64,000 nucleotides of DNA from Carboxylicivirga sp. (GCA_025210475.1 JAOARW010000111.1:1-64000), one strand, 5' to 3'. Positions 1 through 9,702 are shown, counted from the first letter of the stretch. Notes: generated from the sequence alone by a model not told the origin. A program made the numbers and translations.

Positions 1-135
1 AACCTTGACTTTGCTAATGGCTTCCTTCAGATTTGGAGTCACCCCCAACACCCTTGCCAATTGCTAGTTCTTCCTGTCAACTTGGCGAACCCAAGAACGT
101 TTCATCTTGGTAGCATATTACCATGCCCGACATAC
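1..135. other. Left-edge spacer, no gene recognised
   Basis: No open frame here can be supported. On the minus strand an ATG near 110 opens a 13-codon frame that ends in TAG; the same frame then stays open to the edge with a helix-like composition. This could be the remnant of a gene beyond the edge, but it is too short to identify. Confidence 0.4.
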
Positions 136-166
136 AAAAAGTGCCGCTGACTTTATCAACGGCACC
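136..166 (-). terminator. Rho-independent terminator after the Sus-type locus
   Basis: Read on the minus strand, a 10-bp stem (GTGCCGTTGA with TCAGCGGCAC, one G-U pair) and a five-base loop are followed by a T run. It sits about 20 bp past the stop of the 139-residue lipoprotein and so would end the sigma/SusC/SusD locus. Confidence 0.8.
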
Positions 167-186
167 CTCCATTAAATATTCTATAA

Positions 187-606
187 TTACTGAATCGTTA
201 CAACCCAGTCTTTATAAAGCTTACCTTCAGTTACAACCCGATACTTGTATGTATCTGATGACCAATCTGCTAACTCACCTAGTTTTGGTGAATTATCCAA
301 TGGCTCGATTGCCTTTCCGGTATGGTAGAAATAAGCTGACAATTGACTTCTTTCTGTACCATCTTTTAATGTGATTGTAATTGTTGCATTTTCACTATCC
401 ACATCATAGGCTGAGGAAACAGTCACTTTTGTAGTTCCCATAACTTTTGATCCATCCGGTAAAGTAATTTCAGATTGCTCCAAAGTATATACGAAAACAT
501 CGGTTATTTCAGCTTCCATATCCCATTGTCCCTTATCTAAATCAATTCGTGGTTCGCAAGCCACGAAAGCTACCATTGCGATTATAAATATAATATACTC
601 TTTCAT
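187..606 (-). CDS. Small SusD-associated lipoprotein of unknown function
   Basis: A 139-residue protein with a lipoprotein signal peptide: hydrophobic residues 4-16 and a lipobox FVAC with the acceptor Cys at 17. The remainder is beta-rich and ends in KDWVVTIQ, resembling single Ig-like-domain lipoproteins encoded after SusC/SusD pairs (inference, no firm family match). It starts only 10 bp past the SusD stop, so it is probably co-transcribed and outer-membrane anchored. It may help bind the ligand of the SusCD transporter. No enzyme motif is visible. The terminator at 136-166 closes the transcript. Confidence 0.75.
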   Translation of the reverse strand: MKEYIIFIIAMVAFVACEPRIDLDKGQWDMEAEITDVFVYTLEQSEITLPDGSKVMGTTKVTVSSAYDVDSENATITITLKDGTERSQLSAYFYHTGKAIEPLDNSPKLGELADWSSDTYKYRVVTEGKLYKDWVVTIQ

Positions 607-616
607 AGTTTTAAGT

Positions 617-2452
617 TTAAATCCATCCTGGATTTTGTGTTAATACTACATCTGCTTCACTCTTGTAAAGATCAATTTGACCTTTTGGAACTGGCCATAA
701 ATAATCTCTTCCTTCGTCAATTTGATACCCGGCACCTCCTTCACCAAAATCACTTCTAAAACCACCAGGCAATAAATAACCCTGACTATCAACTGTAATA
801 TCACCCGGTTCTAACTTACCTTGTGGTCCCCAGTAATCTAAAAACTGTTGAGCTTTAGCTCCTCGTGGTACATTCCCTCTTATCAAATGACCTAACATTC
901 TCCAACGTCGTAAGTCATCATATCTATAGCCTTCTCCGATAAACTCGATTCTTCTCTCCCTTCTTATTTCATTGATTAGTGCAGGCACATTACCATATCT
1001 GTTAAAGTAGTTTGCATCCCCTGACCACGCACTAATATTAGCCAATGTTAAATGTCCCATATTGACACGGTCTCGTAATACGTTGATGGTATTATCTATA
1101 TCTTGCTGACTAACTGAACCTTGCCCTAATCCCTCAAGAATAGCTTTAGCTTCGATATTAGCCAGCAGCACCTCTGCATAACGCAAATGTATCCATCCTG
1201 CTTCACCCCAACCTCTATCAGTGTATTCAGTCCTATCGGGTCTAATACCTTTTGCAAACATTAATCCTGTAGGAGGTGCATAATACCAAGCTTTAGAAGT
1301 AACAGCTGCCATTTCAATATTATTTTGTTCTGGTATTGCTGACAGATTATCAAACGTTCCCCATTTCTCTTTTGTATAAATAGTTTGTGCCAACCTAGGA
1401 TCACGATTGGCAATCAAAGCTGCAAAATCATCATCCCCTTGATAATCTCCTGTATTAATCTCCTTTGGTTCACCATTAGCCATTAAATAATCATCAACGG
1501 CAGCTTTAGTTAATCCTATTTGGCCACCTCCACCAGCGTAATTTGCCCAAACATGAGCTATTCCCTCTTCTTTATTGTATACCTGATAGTGTAAAACACC
1601 AGCAATTGTACTGTAATCTTTTTGATTGAATAATTCCCAGTATTCTTTTCCAGAAGAGCCTTTAAAAACATTACCTCCCAGCTTTGTGATAACCTGATTA
1701 CTGGCTCCCACTGCTAACTGAAGAAAATCTCTTCCATCCTTTCCATTAACACCATAATCTGTATTCTGATGGTAATATTCCCAGGAACCTTCAAAAAGTG
1801 CATATCTTGATTTATAGCCAAGTGCAGCTTCCTTGCTAATGCGTCCTTTATCAACATTATCAATAGTCTTAAGGTTGGCAATAGCCATATCCAGATCTTC
1901 CATAATTTTCATAGCGAAATCATAACGTGGCATTCGTTCTTTATAAAGAAGATCAACGTCATCCAAATTTGGCACTGCATCAATAAAAGGAGCATCTCCA
2001 AAAGTACTTAACAACCGATAGTTATGATATGCTCTGAAAAAATAAGCTTCTCCTACATAGTGTTTGCCATCTTCTGAAAGAGCAGACATATCATATTTTT
2101 CTAGATTCCCTATCATATAATTGATGCTTCTCAACCATCGAAAAATATCATTCCATGTATTACTGTTGTTTCCTGCATCAGAATTCGTACGGAATATTTT
2201 GCCATCTGGAAAAGTCATTTCTTTTATTCCTAATGCATTGTCAGAACCATTCTCAACACTATACTTACTGCCCCAACCACGATAGCTGGGAACAGAACCG
2301 TAAAATCCATTTGCGTATAGTTTTAAATCATTTTCAGTAGTCCAAAAACTACTGTCGGATATTGCATCTTTTGGCTCTCTTTCCAAAAAATCATCACTAC
2401 ATGCCACTAATAGCCCGGCTATGAGTAGAATATATATAAATATACTTTTCAT
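617..2452 (-). CDS. SusD/RagB-family outer-membrane nutrient-binding lipoprotein
   Basis: A 611-residue SusD-like protein. Residues 1-18 form a lipoprotein signal (LLVAC, Cys18) followed by SDDFLEREPKD, a common mature SusD N-terminus. The helical body carries the motif YFFRAYHNYRLLSTFGDAP near residue 135, typical of the TPR-like SusD core, and the C-terminal part has RRERRIEFIGEGYRYDDLRRW and ends in QNPGWI, both family hallmarks. SusD proteins cap the SusC barrel and hand over oligomeric ligands. It lies 18 bp after susC in the same transcript. The ligand cannot be told from sequence: no glycoside hydrolase, lyase or peptidase lies next to it in this window. Confidence 0.97.
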   Translation of the reverse strand: MKSIFIYILLIAGLLVACSDDFLEREPKDAISDSSFWTTENDLKLYANGFYGSVPSYRGWGSKYSVENGSDNALGIKEMTFPDGKIFRTNSDAGNNSNTWNDIFRWLRSINYMIGNLEKYDMSALSEDGKHYVGEAYFFRAYHNYRLLSTFGDAPFIDAVPNLDDVDLLYKERMPRYDFAMKIMEDLDMAIANLKTIDNVDKGRISKEAALGYKSRYALFEGSWEYYHQNTDYGVNGKDGRDFLQLAVGASNQVITKLGGNVFKGSSGKEYWELFNQKDYSTIAGVLHYQVYNKEEGIAHVWANYAGGGGQIGLTKAAVDDYLMANGEPKEINTGDYQGDDDFAALIANRDPRLAQTIYTKEKWGTFDNLSAIPEQNNIEMAAVTSKAWYYAPPTGLMFAKGIRPDRTEYTDRGWGEAGWIHLRYAEVLLANIEAKAILEGLGQGSVSQQDIDNTINVLRDRVNMGHLTLANISAWSGDANYFNRYGNVPALINEIRRERRIEFIGEGYRYDDLRRWRMLGHLIRGNVPRGAKAQQFLDYWGPQGKLEPGDITVDSQGYLLPGGFRSDFGEGGAGYQIDEGRDYLWPVPKGQIDLYKSEADVVLTQNPGWI

Positions 2453-2470
2453 TTTCTTAATTATTTAGAA

Positions 2471-5400
2471 TTAAAAACCTACATTTAAACCTAACGAAAT
2501 AGTACGTTGTGGTGGATATATTTGACCACTATTACTTCTCAAAATAACAGGATCTAAATCAAGTTTACTTGCTTTATAGATCATTCCCACATTTTCTATC
2601 GAAGTAAAAATTCGACAGTTATTTAATCCGATCTTGTTTAACCAACTTGCAGGCAGATTATAGCCCAATTGTAAAGTTTTAAATCGCATATAAGCACCAT
2701 TGATTACATATTTACTTTGAGTTTGTTGGTTTTTACCTGACTCACCTCCAAAGTATATTCTTGGGAAATAAGCATCAGTATTTGTCGGACTCCAATAGTC
2801 ATTATTATGATCAAATAACGAACTGTGCCACTGAGACCCAGTAATTCCCCAGAAATACATACCACTCATAGTCAAATCCTGCTTTCCAACCCCTTCAAAA
2901 AACATATTGATATCGAAACCATTCCATTGGGCTTCAAGATTAAATCCATATTGATATCGAGGAGTTGTATTACCTAGATTAACAAGATCTCCTTTGTTAT
3001 ACCACCTACTGTTACCCGAATCAATTTTTCCATCTCCATCTTGATCTTTATATATAATATCTCCAGCATGCCATGATTGAGACCAAAGACGGTGATGCGA
3101 CGCTGCATTATTATATTGGTTTATATCACTTGCAATACCAACAGTTTCATAACCTAAAATATCACCGAATCGTTCACCAGCCGTCCATATTCCTGAGTAA
3201 GATCCCGTGGTATTAGGATATTTAACAACATATCCTATATAGTCGGATATGTTAAATCCTACTCCATACTTAACTTCCTTACCCATGATACTTCCCAATC
3301 GATCACGCCAGTTAATGGTTAACTCCCATCCACGGGTCTCACTAACACCGTTATTTGTATCCGGAGGATTGGTACCTAAGACAGCAGATGCCTCTACAGG
3401 TGGTGATATTTGATCCTTTATTGTTCGTTGGAACCATTCATAGCTAACATTTAATCGATTATTAAAGGCCGCTGCATCAAAACCGACATTAATAACTTCA
3501 GGTTTTTCCCAAGTAATATCAGGACTAAGAATACCCGGCATACTAATTCTTGAAGCATTTTCATTGCCCAGCATTACACCTCCTTTTGCATAATAGTTCA
3601 TTTGTGGCAAGTAGAGGTAGTTAGCAACATTAGCGTTGCCCAATTTACCATATGAACCTCTTAGTTTAAAAGTATTCACTTCAGCAATTGGCCAAAAGTT
3701 TTCTTTTGCCACATTCCAACCTAAACTAAACGAAGGAAAGAAAGCCCATCGTGTGTGAGATGGAAATCTGCTTGATGCATCATATCTACCATTCACTTCT
3801 AATAGATACTTCTCCTCATAATTATAATTTACTCTAAAGAAATACCCTTCTGTAGACCAATGTCCAAGAGCATCATCTAAATTAACTGTTCCTGTTGCGG
3901 TACTAATCGAAGGCACATTTTGTGTAATTAACCCTGCTTTACTACCATATAAAGTATGATAATTTTTCTCTTCACTCTGATGGCCAGCTAAAACCTTCAT
4001 AAAATGCTTTCCAAACAAGCGCTCATAGGACATATACGCTTCCATCTGCAAATAATCATCGTTGCGCATTTCTTCTTCTACAGAGTTAGGCATATTACCC
4101 CCGATAATATAATTATCCCCAGGCTGTGGAACCTTATAATTGAAACGATTCCTCTTGAATTTTTTGTAGAACTTACTATAAGAAGCACTTCCAACGATAT
4201 TAAAACCTTCAAAAGGTGTTATCTTCACCTCTAATCTAGATGTTAAATCATCTTGAACGTCATCATAATAACCGCCACTTTTCAAAGGCCAATATAAGTT
4301 GTTTCTATGTTCAACGCCATCAGGATTAACCGCTGGTGTGGTTGGCCATAATCGAGCTACCTGATTTAAAACTGTGTTATCATCGATATTTGATCGGGAA
4401 TAGTTTCGCTGACTATATCTAACATTAGCAGTAGTTTGTACCCATTTGTTAATTTGACTTCGAACTTTAATGCTGAAGTTATAACGATTATACTCATCTT
4501 TCGGAACGTGTTTCAATATTCCATTATCTTCTGAATAACCAAAACTTGCATAATAATCCAACTTACCACTTTCCACACCTCCACTAAGTGCCACGTTATG
4601 TGATTGACTAAATGAATTATCATTAAACCACTCCTTCATCCAATCGGTGTTTCCGTGAGACTCTGTCCATTGTCTCCATAAACCATCATTACCAATCGTA
4701 TTATTGGGGCCTGTTCCATTCATATAAGCTTCAATCTTACCCAATGTTTCATCACTAAATACAGCAGGCTGTCGTGCATTATTATACGCTTCGTTAAATG
4801 CCTTAGCAAAAGTTAAGCCGTCAACAGGCTGAGGTACATCAGTCATACTCTTCCAACTGAAATTATTGTTATAGTTGATCGACATTTTGCCTTTACTTCC
4901 ACTCTTTGTTGTAATTATTACTACTCCGTATGGTGCACGGGAACCATAAATTGCACTTGCTGAGGCATCTTTCAATACCGAGATACTTTCAATATCTTCT
5001 GGATTTAAAACATCAGGATTTTGCTCAATTCCATCAACCAAAATCAAGGGTTGTTTTGTTGTCGCAACTACATTTCCCCATTGGTCTTTCGAAAGTCCTG
5101 TAAACCCCCGTATATTCCAACTTGCCGAAGAACCTGGCGCTCCGTTCGTTTTTGTTACATTCAAACCCGCAACGCGGTTCGATAAACCATCGGCTACATT
5201 AGTAATAGGGCGACTCTCCAAAACATCTCCTTCGATTTGAGAAACTGCTCCGGTTGTGTTAATTTTCTTTTGAGTTCCATAACCAACAACTACAACTTCA
5301 TCGATATTTTCCATATCTTGTAGTAAAACAATATCAATTGTTTTTCGTCCGGCTACATTAATGTCCTGTGTTTCGAATCCAATAAACGAAAAACTTATAA

Positions 5401-5941
5401 TCGCATCACTATTACTTACCGATAGACTATAAGAACCATCAACACCTGTAATAACCCCATTTTGTGGATTACTTTTTTCGAATACATTAACACCAGGAAT
5501 GGCATCACCATTTTTATCTGTTACAAGCCCTTTAATGGTTTCTTTTTCTTGCTGAGCGCTGCTTTTATTGGAATTAGATTCTGCTGCTAAAATAATCACA
5601 TGATTATCTATAAGTTTAAAAGTCAGCCCAGTTTGATCAAGAAGATCCGATAATACATCATTTAAGCTTTGCTCGGAAGCATCAATTGACACATGACCAA
5701 TTTTACTTAATTGCTCATCTTGGTAAAAAAACTTTAACCCAGCCTGATGTTCGAGCTGTTTAAATACTTCCTGAGCGCTAACATCCTGCATCTTTAGAGT
5801 TAACTTTTCTTTTTGTCCATAGCTCTTAGCGGACATTTGCAGGAATCCGATTAAAAGTAGTAAAAAAGATAGTTTCATAACACGCATCATTCGTTTTATT
5901 CCATGGGTTTCCCACCTCATGAAAAATTGATTTTTTTTCAT
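2471..5941 (-). CDS. SusC/RagA-family TonB-dependent transporter with STN domain
   Basis: A 1156-residue outer-membrane transporter. Order: signal peptide (about 1-42, preceded by a basic stretch), STN secretin/TonB short N-terminal domain (about 48-118), carboxypeptidase-D-regulatory-like domain (about 135-212), the TonB-box-like stretch EVVVVGYGTQKK, a plug (about 230-345, with the SusC signature SISVLKDASASAIYGSRAPYG split over 318-340) and a beta barrel ending in aromatic Phe. The STN domain is the part known to signal to FecR-type anti-sigma factors, and fecR and an ECF sigma gene lie directly upstream, so trans-envelope autoregulation is likely (inference). The partner SusD follows. Length is normal for STN-bearing SusC proteins. 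Confidence 0.97.
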   Translation of the reverse strand: MKKNQFFMRWETHGIKRMMRVMKLSFLLLLIGFLQMSAKSYGQKEKLTLKMQDVSAQEVFKQLEHQAGLKFFYQDEQLSKIGHVSIDASEQSLNDVLSDLLDQTGLTFKLIDNHVIILAAESNSNKSSAQQEKETIKGLVTDKNGDAIPGVNVFEKSNPQNGVITGVDGSYSLSVSNSDAIISFSFIGFETQDINVAGRKTIDIVLLQDMENIDEVVVVGYGTQKKINTTGAVSQIEGDVLESRPITNVADGLSNRVAGLNVTKTNGAPGSSASWNIRGFTGLSKDQWGNVVATTKQPLILVDGIEQNPDVLNPEDIESISVLKDASASAIYGSRAPYGVVIITTKSGSKGKMSINYNNNFSWKSMTDVPQPVDGLTFAKAFNEAYNNARQPAVFSDETLGKIEAYMNGTGPNNTIGNDGLWRQWTESHGNTDWMKEWFNDNSFSQSHNVALSGGVESGKLDYYASFGYSEDNGILKHVPKDEYNRYNFSIKVRSQINKWVQTTANVRYSQRNYSRSNIDDNTVLNQVARLWPTTPAVNPDGVEHRNNLYWPLKSGGYYDDVQDDLTSRLEVKITPFEGFNIVGSASYSKFYKKFKRNRFNYKVPQPGDNYIIGGNMPNSVEEEMRNDDYLQMEAYMSYERLFGKHFMKVLAGHQSEEKNYHTLYGSKAGLITQNVPSISTATGTVNLDDALGHWSTEGYFFRVNYNYEEKYLLEVNGRYDASSRFPSHTRWAFFPSFSLGWNVAKENFWPIAEVNTFKLRGSYGKLGNANVANYLYLPQMNYYAKGGVMLGNENASRISMPGILSPDITWEKPEVINVGFDAAAFNNRLNVSYEWFQRTIKDQISPPVEASAVLGTNPPDTNNGVSETRGWELTINWRDRLGSIMGKEVKYGVGFNISDYIGYVVKYPNTTGSYSGIWTAGERFGDILGYETVGIASDINQYNNAASHHRLWSQSWHAGDIIYKDQDGDGKIDSGNSRWYNKGDLVNLGNTTPRYQYGFNLEAQWNGFDINMFFEGVGKQDLTMSGMYFWGITGSQWHSSLFDHNNDYWSPTNTDAYFPRIYFGGESGKNQQTQSKYVINGAYMRFKTLQLGYNLPASWLNKIGLNNCRIFTSIENVGMIYKASKLDLDPVILRSNSGQIYPPQRTISLGLNVGF

Positions 5942-5978
5942 AACTTTGTAGTGCTTTAATATTTAAAATTTAGGCTTA

Positions 5979-6002
5979 AACTGTTGTTGGTAGCAACAGT
6001 TT
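5979..6002 (-). promoter_or_regulatory. Hairpin in the susC leader
   Basis: Inverted repeat AACTGTTG / CAACAGTT with an eight-base loop, 38 bp upstream of the SusC start and just after another hairpin. It could be a 5'-UTR structure or part of an operator; function is inferred only from position. Confidence 0.4.
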
Positions 6003-6006
6003 TGAT

Positions 6007-6037
6007 AAACGGGAAATCTGACCATTTCCCGTTTTTT
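6007..6037. terminator. Terminator-like hairpin between fecR and susC
   Basis: Stem AAACGGGAAAT / ATTTCCCGTTT with a six-base loop. The T run is better on the plus strand; on the minus strand the stem is followed by TTTATC. It lies 18 bp past the fecR stop and may partly separate sigma/fecR expression from susC. Confidence 0.55.
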
Positions 6038-6054
6038 AATTTTCTGTCTACATA

Positions 6055-7029
6055 TTAATTAATTTTTTCAAGTTTCACAATTCCGTTATTTATCTCAAAA
6101 TTAAACGGTAAAGTCATTTTTAATATATTAAGTACCTGACTTAGTGACAAGTTATCAAATGTTCCTGAATAGTGAAATTCAGCAAAATGATTGGCATCGT
6201 AAACAAACTTCACTCCATAAAAACGTTCCAATCGATAAGTTAGCTCCGGAAAACTTACACTTTCCAAAACTAAAATACCTTCTTTCCACTCTTTAACAAT
6301 TGCCACATCAACTTCCTGTACTCTATATGATTCATTGTTTCTATTCAGAATGTATTGTTCTCCAGGCTCAAGTACTCTTGATGTATTTGAATTAGTTCCT
6401 ATGATTTCAACTTTGCCTTCTGTCAGTGTGGTGCTGAATAAACCTTCACCCTCATAATTTCTCACATTAAACTTCGTTCCCAACACTTTTACGTGTGTAT
6501 CACCTCCATCTACAATAAAAGGATATGATTCATCATGTGTCACTTCAAAATAGGCTTCCCCATCACATTTAACAATTCGCTTACTTGACCATTCAGATAA
6601 ATTATAACTTAATTTGGTATTTGAATGCAGCCACACATGGGTTCCATCTGGCAAAATCGTTTGACTTTTCTGCCCATTAGCTGTCATTACCATTAGTTCT
6701 CCGGAATAAGAATCCGTTTTTGACAACCAACCGATACTGGTGCCAATGGCAATTAACAATAAAATAGCAGCAGCAATCTTCCAAAATATCGTTATGTTAG
6801 GTCTTCTGATAACGCTTAGGTCTTGACGCATCCGGTAATTTAGTCGCTCGATAAAACTATCTGATGGTATATGATTACTTTTTATAACATCAGCACCCCA
6901 AATGTTTTCGAGATTTTCTAAAGCCTGTTTGTTCTCAGGTTTCTCTGAGCCCCACTTATCAATCGACTTTTTATCAAAATCGCTTGCTTCATTAATTAAA
7001 TAACGCCCTATTTTCTCTTCTAAGTTCAT
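6055..7029 (-). CDS. FecR-family anti-sigma factor
   Basis: A 324-residue single-pass inner-membrane regulator. The cytoplasmic N-terminal part (1-80) would bind the sigma factor; a transmembrane helix spans about 81-102; the periplasmic FecR domain follows (about 115-215, containing TILPDGTHVWLHSNTKL and GEAYFEVTHDE); a DUF4974-type C-terminal domain covers about 250-324. Such proteins hold an ECF sigma factor inactive until the SusC STN domain signals ligand. It sits between the sigma gene and susC, the usual Bacteroidota order, so it very likely controls the adjacent transporter. Confidence 0.95.
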   Translation of the reverse strand: MNLEEKIGRYLINEASDFDKKSIDKWGSEKPENKQALENLENIWGADVIKSNHIPSDSFIERLNYRMRQDLSVIRRPNITIFWKIAAAILLLIAIGTSIGWLSKTDSYSGELMVMTANGQKSQTILPDGTHVWLHSNTKLSYNLSEWSSKRIVKCDGEAYFEVTHDESYPFIVDGGDTHVKVLGTKFNVRNYEGEGLFSTTLTEGKVEIIGTNSNTSRVLEPGEQYILNRNNESYRVQEVDVAIVKEWKEGILVLESVSFPELTYRLERFYGVKFVYDANHFAEFHYSGTFDNLSLSQVLNILKMTLPFNFEINNGIVKLEKIN

Positions 7030-7072
7030 ATTCCTTTGTATCCTCTTTCAACAACAGGACACAAAAAGAACT

Positions 7073-7103
7073 AAAAGTGCCTAAAGAAAAATGCACTTTT
7101 TTT
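7073..7103 (-). terminator. Terminator or attenuator after the sigma gene
   Basis: Stem AAAAGTGC / GCACTTTT with a 12-base loop, 10 bp past the sigma stop. On the minus strand the 3' side runs into a T-rich stretch. It could tune fecR readthrough. Confidence 0.5.
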
Positions 7104-7112
7104 AAAGTTTTT

Positions 7113-7703
7113 TTACACCAACAACATAAACGCTTGTAGATCAACCCGATTCGACCCTTTCTTTAGATCAATATTAAGAGCTTTAGCGATACGCTCAACG
7201 GCTATCGCCATTTGAGCATCAATTGTTTTTACTGAAATATCTAAAATACTTGCCACCTCTTTTCTACTTTGTCCTTCCTCGCGAAGCAACTTAAATATCA
7301 TCTTACACTTTGGAGGCAAGGCCTCAATGGCGCAATTAACCTGTTCTATAACTTCCTTACTAATGATGGTTTGTTCTGGATTAAGAACAATTGGAGCAAG
7401 CTCTATATTGTTGTTTTCTATGAGCTTAAGGACATCACTTTTACTTTTTCGAAGGTAATTTAGAGCTTGATTACGAACTAGTACATATGAATAAGTTTCG
7501 AAATTACGAATAGATAATAACGTTTCACGTTGATGCCACAACTTTAAGAAAGCATCCATAACGAGTTCTTCCGCAATTTCCTTTTGTTCGATAAATGAAC
7601 AGGTGAAATTCATTAACCGGTTATAATATTGAGCAACTAACTCTTTAAACGCAGTTTCGTCTGATTCACTTATTTTTTTTAGTAAAAGTTGTAGCTTATC
7701 CAT
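7113..7703 (-). CDS. ECF RNA polymerase sigma factor, Bacteroidetes type
   Basis: A 196-residue sigma-70-family ECF factor. Region 2 lies at about 22-92 (FKELVAQYYNRLMNFTCSFI, then EELVMDAFLKLWHQRE, which contacts the -10 element). Region 4 lies at about 125-180, with the helix-turn-helix SRKEVASILDISVKTIDAQM. It belongs to the Bacteroidetes-expanded sigma subfamily paired with FecR and SusC. It is the first gene of its cluster and has its own housekeeping-type promoter just upstream. The expected target is the downstream susC/susD genes (inference). Confidence 0.95.
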   Translation of the reverse strand: MDKLQLLLKKISESDETAFKELVAQYYNRLMNFTCSFIEQKEIAEELVMDAFLKLWHQRETLLSIRNFETYSYVLVRNQALNYLRKSKSDVLKLIENNNIELAPIVLNPEQTIISKEVIEQVNCAIEALPPKCKMIFKLLREEGQSRKEVASILDISVKTIDAQMAIAVERIAKALNIDLKKGSNRVDLQAFMLLV

Positions 7704-7719
7704 TCTATTATTTGATGCT

Positions 7720-7751
7720 CAAATATAAATGATTTTTTTAGCACCATCCAA
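7720..7751 (-). promoter_or_regulatory. Bacteroidota-type promoter of the sigma gene
   Basis: On the minus strand TTGG, 21 bp, then TATATTTG, which matches the -33/-7 pattern TTTG...TAnnTTTG. The -7 box ends 16 bp before the sigma start, giving a very short leader. Confidence 0.6.
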
Positions 7752-7787
7752 TAAAATAGTTTGGGGTAACGAAAAGTAATTAACTTA

Positions 7788-8600
7788 TCAATGGTTTAAC
7801 CACTCTTTAAAAGCGCCTGCTTTTGCTCGACTAATCATGACCTTATCATTAAGACTATTGACTAGTTTAACAACCAATTTACCACTAAAATAACTTTCAA
7901 ATTTTTCGATCGCATCCACATTTACAATTGACTGTCGGTTGCTTCGGAAGAACATTTCAGGATCTAATTCTTCCTCCAGCTTATCTAGCGACTGGCTCAA
8001 GATATGTTGACGTCCGTCGTAGGATACGGCAAAGGTAACACGTGCGTCGAAATAGAAATAGGCAATATCTTCTACCCTTAACTTAAAAAATGATTCGCGC
8101 TTTGAAATTAGGAAACGCTTGCGATAGCCGCCCTGGGTTCGAGCAATGGAACGCGCTAATTCCTGGTAATCTATCTGATCCGATACGGGTGTTTTTTCTT
8201 TTTCTTCTTCGTGAACCTTGTTTATGACTTCCACCGCGCGCTCAAACTTATTAATGGCACGCTCCAGCTCCTCTTGTTTAATTGGTTTTAACAGGTAATC
8301 GATGCTATTGAGATGAAAGGCTTTTAGTGCAAATTCATTATAGGCTGTTGTGAAAATTATGCCACTTTCTCTAACCTCTACCTGATCGAAAATTGAAAAA
8401 CAATTGCCATCAGCCAACTCAATATCAAGAAAAATAATATGCGGATGTTCGTTAGTATTTAAGTATTCAACCGTTTCGCCAACACCTTGCAGCATTGCCT
8501 GAATATTCCAATCCGGACGAAAATCGCTAATCATATCACGCAACATTTCTCCGCTATGAATTTCGTCTTCTACAATAATAACATTTACATCCATCATCAT
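7788..8600 (-). CDS. LytTR-family response regulator
   Basis: A 270-residue LytT/AlgR-type regulator. An N-terminal receiver (about 5-120) contains acidic pocket residues EDE at 11-13, phosphoacceptor Asp59 in IIFLDIELADG, and the conserved Lys in LLKPIKQEE. A linker with charged residues leads to a LytTR DNA-binding domain at about 160-268 (FKLRVEDIAYFYFDARVTF, FFRSNRQSIVNVDAI). It is encoded 6 bp after its sensor kinase gene. LytTR regulators bind paired direct repeats; targets here may include the efflux genes just upstream (inference). Confidence 0.96.
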   Translation of the reverse strand: MMMDVNVIIVEDEIHSGEMLRDMISDFRPDWNIQAMLQGVGETVEYLNTNEHPHIIFLDIELADGNCFSIFDQVEVRESGIIFTTAYNEFALKAFHLNSIDYLLKPIKQEELERAINKFERAVEVINKVHEEEKEKTPVSDQIDYQELARSIARTQGGYRKRFLISKRESFFKLRVEDIAYFYFDARVTFAVSYDGRQHILSQSLDKLEEELDPEMFFRSNRQSIVNVDAIEKFESYFSGKLVVKLVNSLNDKVMISRAKAGAFKEWLNH

Positions 8601-8606
8601 GCTTGT

Positions 8607-9665
8607 CTATTTTTTAATCAGAGGTAATTCTACTCTAAATTCATCGTCGCCTTTGATAATCACAACTTCTTTATCCGTTAGTAATTTATAACGTTCGCGT
8701 AAATTACTTAACCCGGTATTAGTCGAATATGTTGTTGATTTTGTATTTATATTATTACTTACCACCACTTTTCCGTTTTGAGTAAACATTTTCATTTTAA
8801 GTGGCGATGCCTTTGTCGCAACATTATGCTTAACTGCATTCTCCAGCAAAACCTGCATGCTCAATGGTGGTAAATGCCAATCGAAATATTCTTCCTCAAA
8901 GTTACTCTCAACCTCTAATCCTTCTCTTAAACGTTCCTTATGAAGTGCCCCGTATGCTTTCAAAAAATTTAACTCATCAATCAGTTTTATGGAGATATGC
9001 TTATTACTCTGCAGCACATATCGATAGACATCAGAAAAGTTAATCGCAAACCTGATGGCTGCATCTTTATCCTGCCTGATAATAGCTATTAGCGTACTTA
9101 GGTTGTTAAAAAGAAAATGTGGATTTACCTGATCCTGCAACGCCCGGTAGTCCTGTTTTAATTTATCTTGTCGCAGACGCTCTACCTCAATCATCACTGC
9201 ACTTAAACTTTGATGATAGTTATAGGCAAAAAGCAACACGACATAAATAGTAACAAATAAAATGCAAATTACCAAACTGACATTATAAGCCAAATCGGTA
9301 AAAGGTTCGCCTGATTCAATCCATGGTTTAAATAAATGAGCCATCATAATGGCGACATAAAACCAAACTATTGAGAAACACAAAAGAAAAAATATGCGTC
9401 CGCGAGTATGAGTATGCCAGGGATGCTTACGGGCAATTAACTTATTGAAGGCAAAGATTCCTTCACTAATAAAAACAAACAGCCACACAGTAAATAAATA
9501 GCCCTTCAATTCAAAGGTTTCTTCCACAAATAAAGTTGAAGTCACAATGAGGTGAAAAATACTTCCCATTGCAATTTCAAACAGCAATCGTGTTCGATAG
9601 TTGACCAACTGAATCGTTCTCTCACAACAAGACTTGTCTCTTAATCGTTTCTCTAAATTTTTCAT
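8607..9665 (-). CDS. LytS/YehU-type sensor histidine kinase
   Basis: A 352-residue kinase with four hydrophobic membrane segments (about 28-48, 55-75, 91-112 and 128-150) and a short cytoplasmic kinase part of the His_kinase (PF06580) type. The phosphorylated His is H183 in DQVNPHFLFNNLS; the N-box LLENAVKHN lies at 273-281; a degenerate ATP lid with GLSNLRERY follows. There is no extracytoplasmic sensor domain, so the signal is probably read in or near the membrane. It is followed by its LytTR partner and preceded by the tolC-like gene of an RND pump, a context that suggests envelope or drug stress sensing (inference). Confidence 0.95.
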   Translation of the reverse strand: MKNLEKRLRDKSCCERTIQLVNYRTRLLFEIAMGSIFHLIVTSTLFVEETFELKGYLFTVWLFVFISEGIFAFNKLIARKHPWHTHTRGRIFFLLCFSIVWFYVAIMMAHLFKPWIESGEPFTDLAYNVSLVICILFVTIYVVLLFAYNYHQSLSAVMIEVERLRQDKLKQDYRALQDQVNPHFLFNNLSTLIAIIRQDKDAAIRFAINFSDVYRYVLQSNKHISIKLIDELNFLKAYGALHKERLREGLEVESNFEEEYFDWHLPPLSMQVLLENAVKHNVATKASPLKMKMFTQNGKVVVSNNINTKSTTYSTNTGLSNLRERYKLLTDKEVVIIKGDDEFRVELPLIKK

Positions 9666-9702
9666 TTGAATCGTCGTATCCCACTATTTATTTTGTCATA
9701 AA

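Noticed and set aside
5..110. Possible broken gene (transposase-like helix) on the minus strand at the edge
   Set aside because: Only about 35 codons with an internal TAG; too short to assign to any family.
123..374. An 83-codon plus-strand frame at the left edge
   Set aside because: It overlaps the terminator and the lipoprotein gene antisense; it is a shadow.
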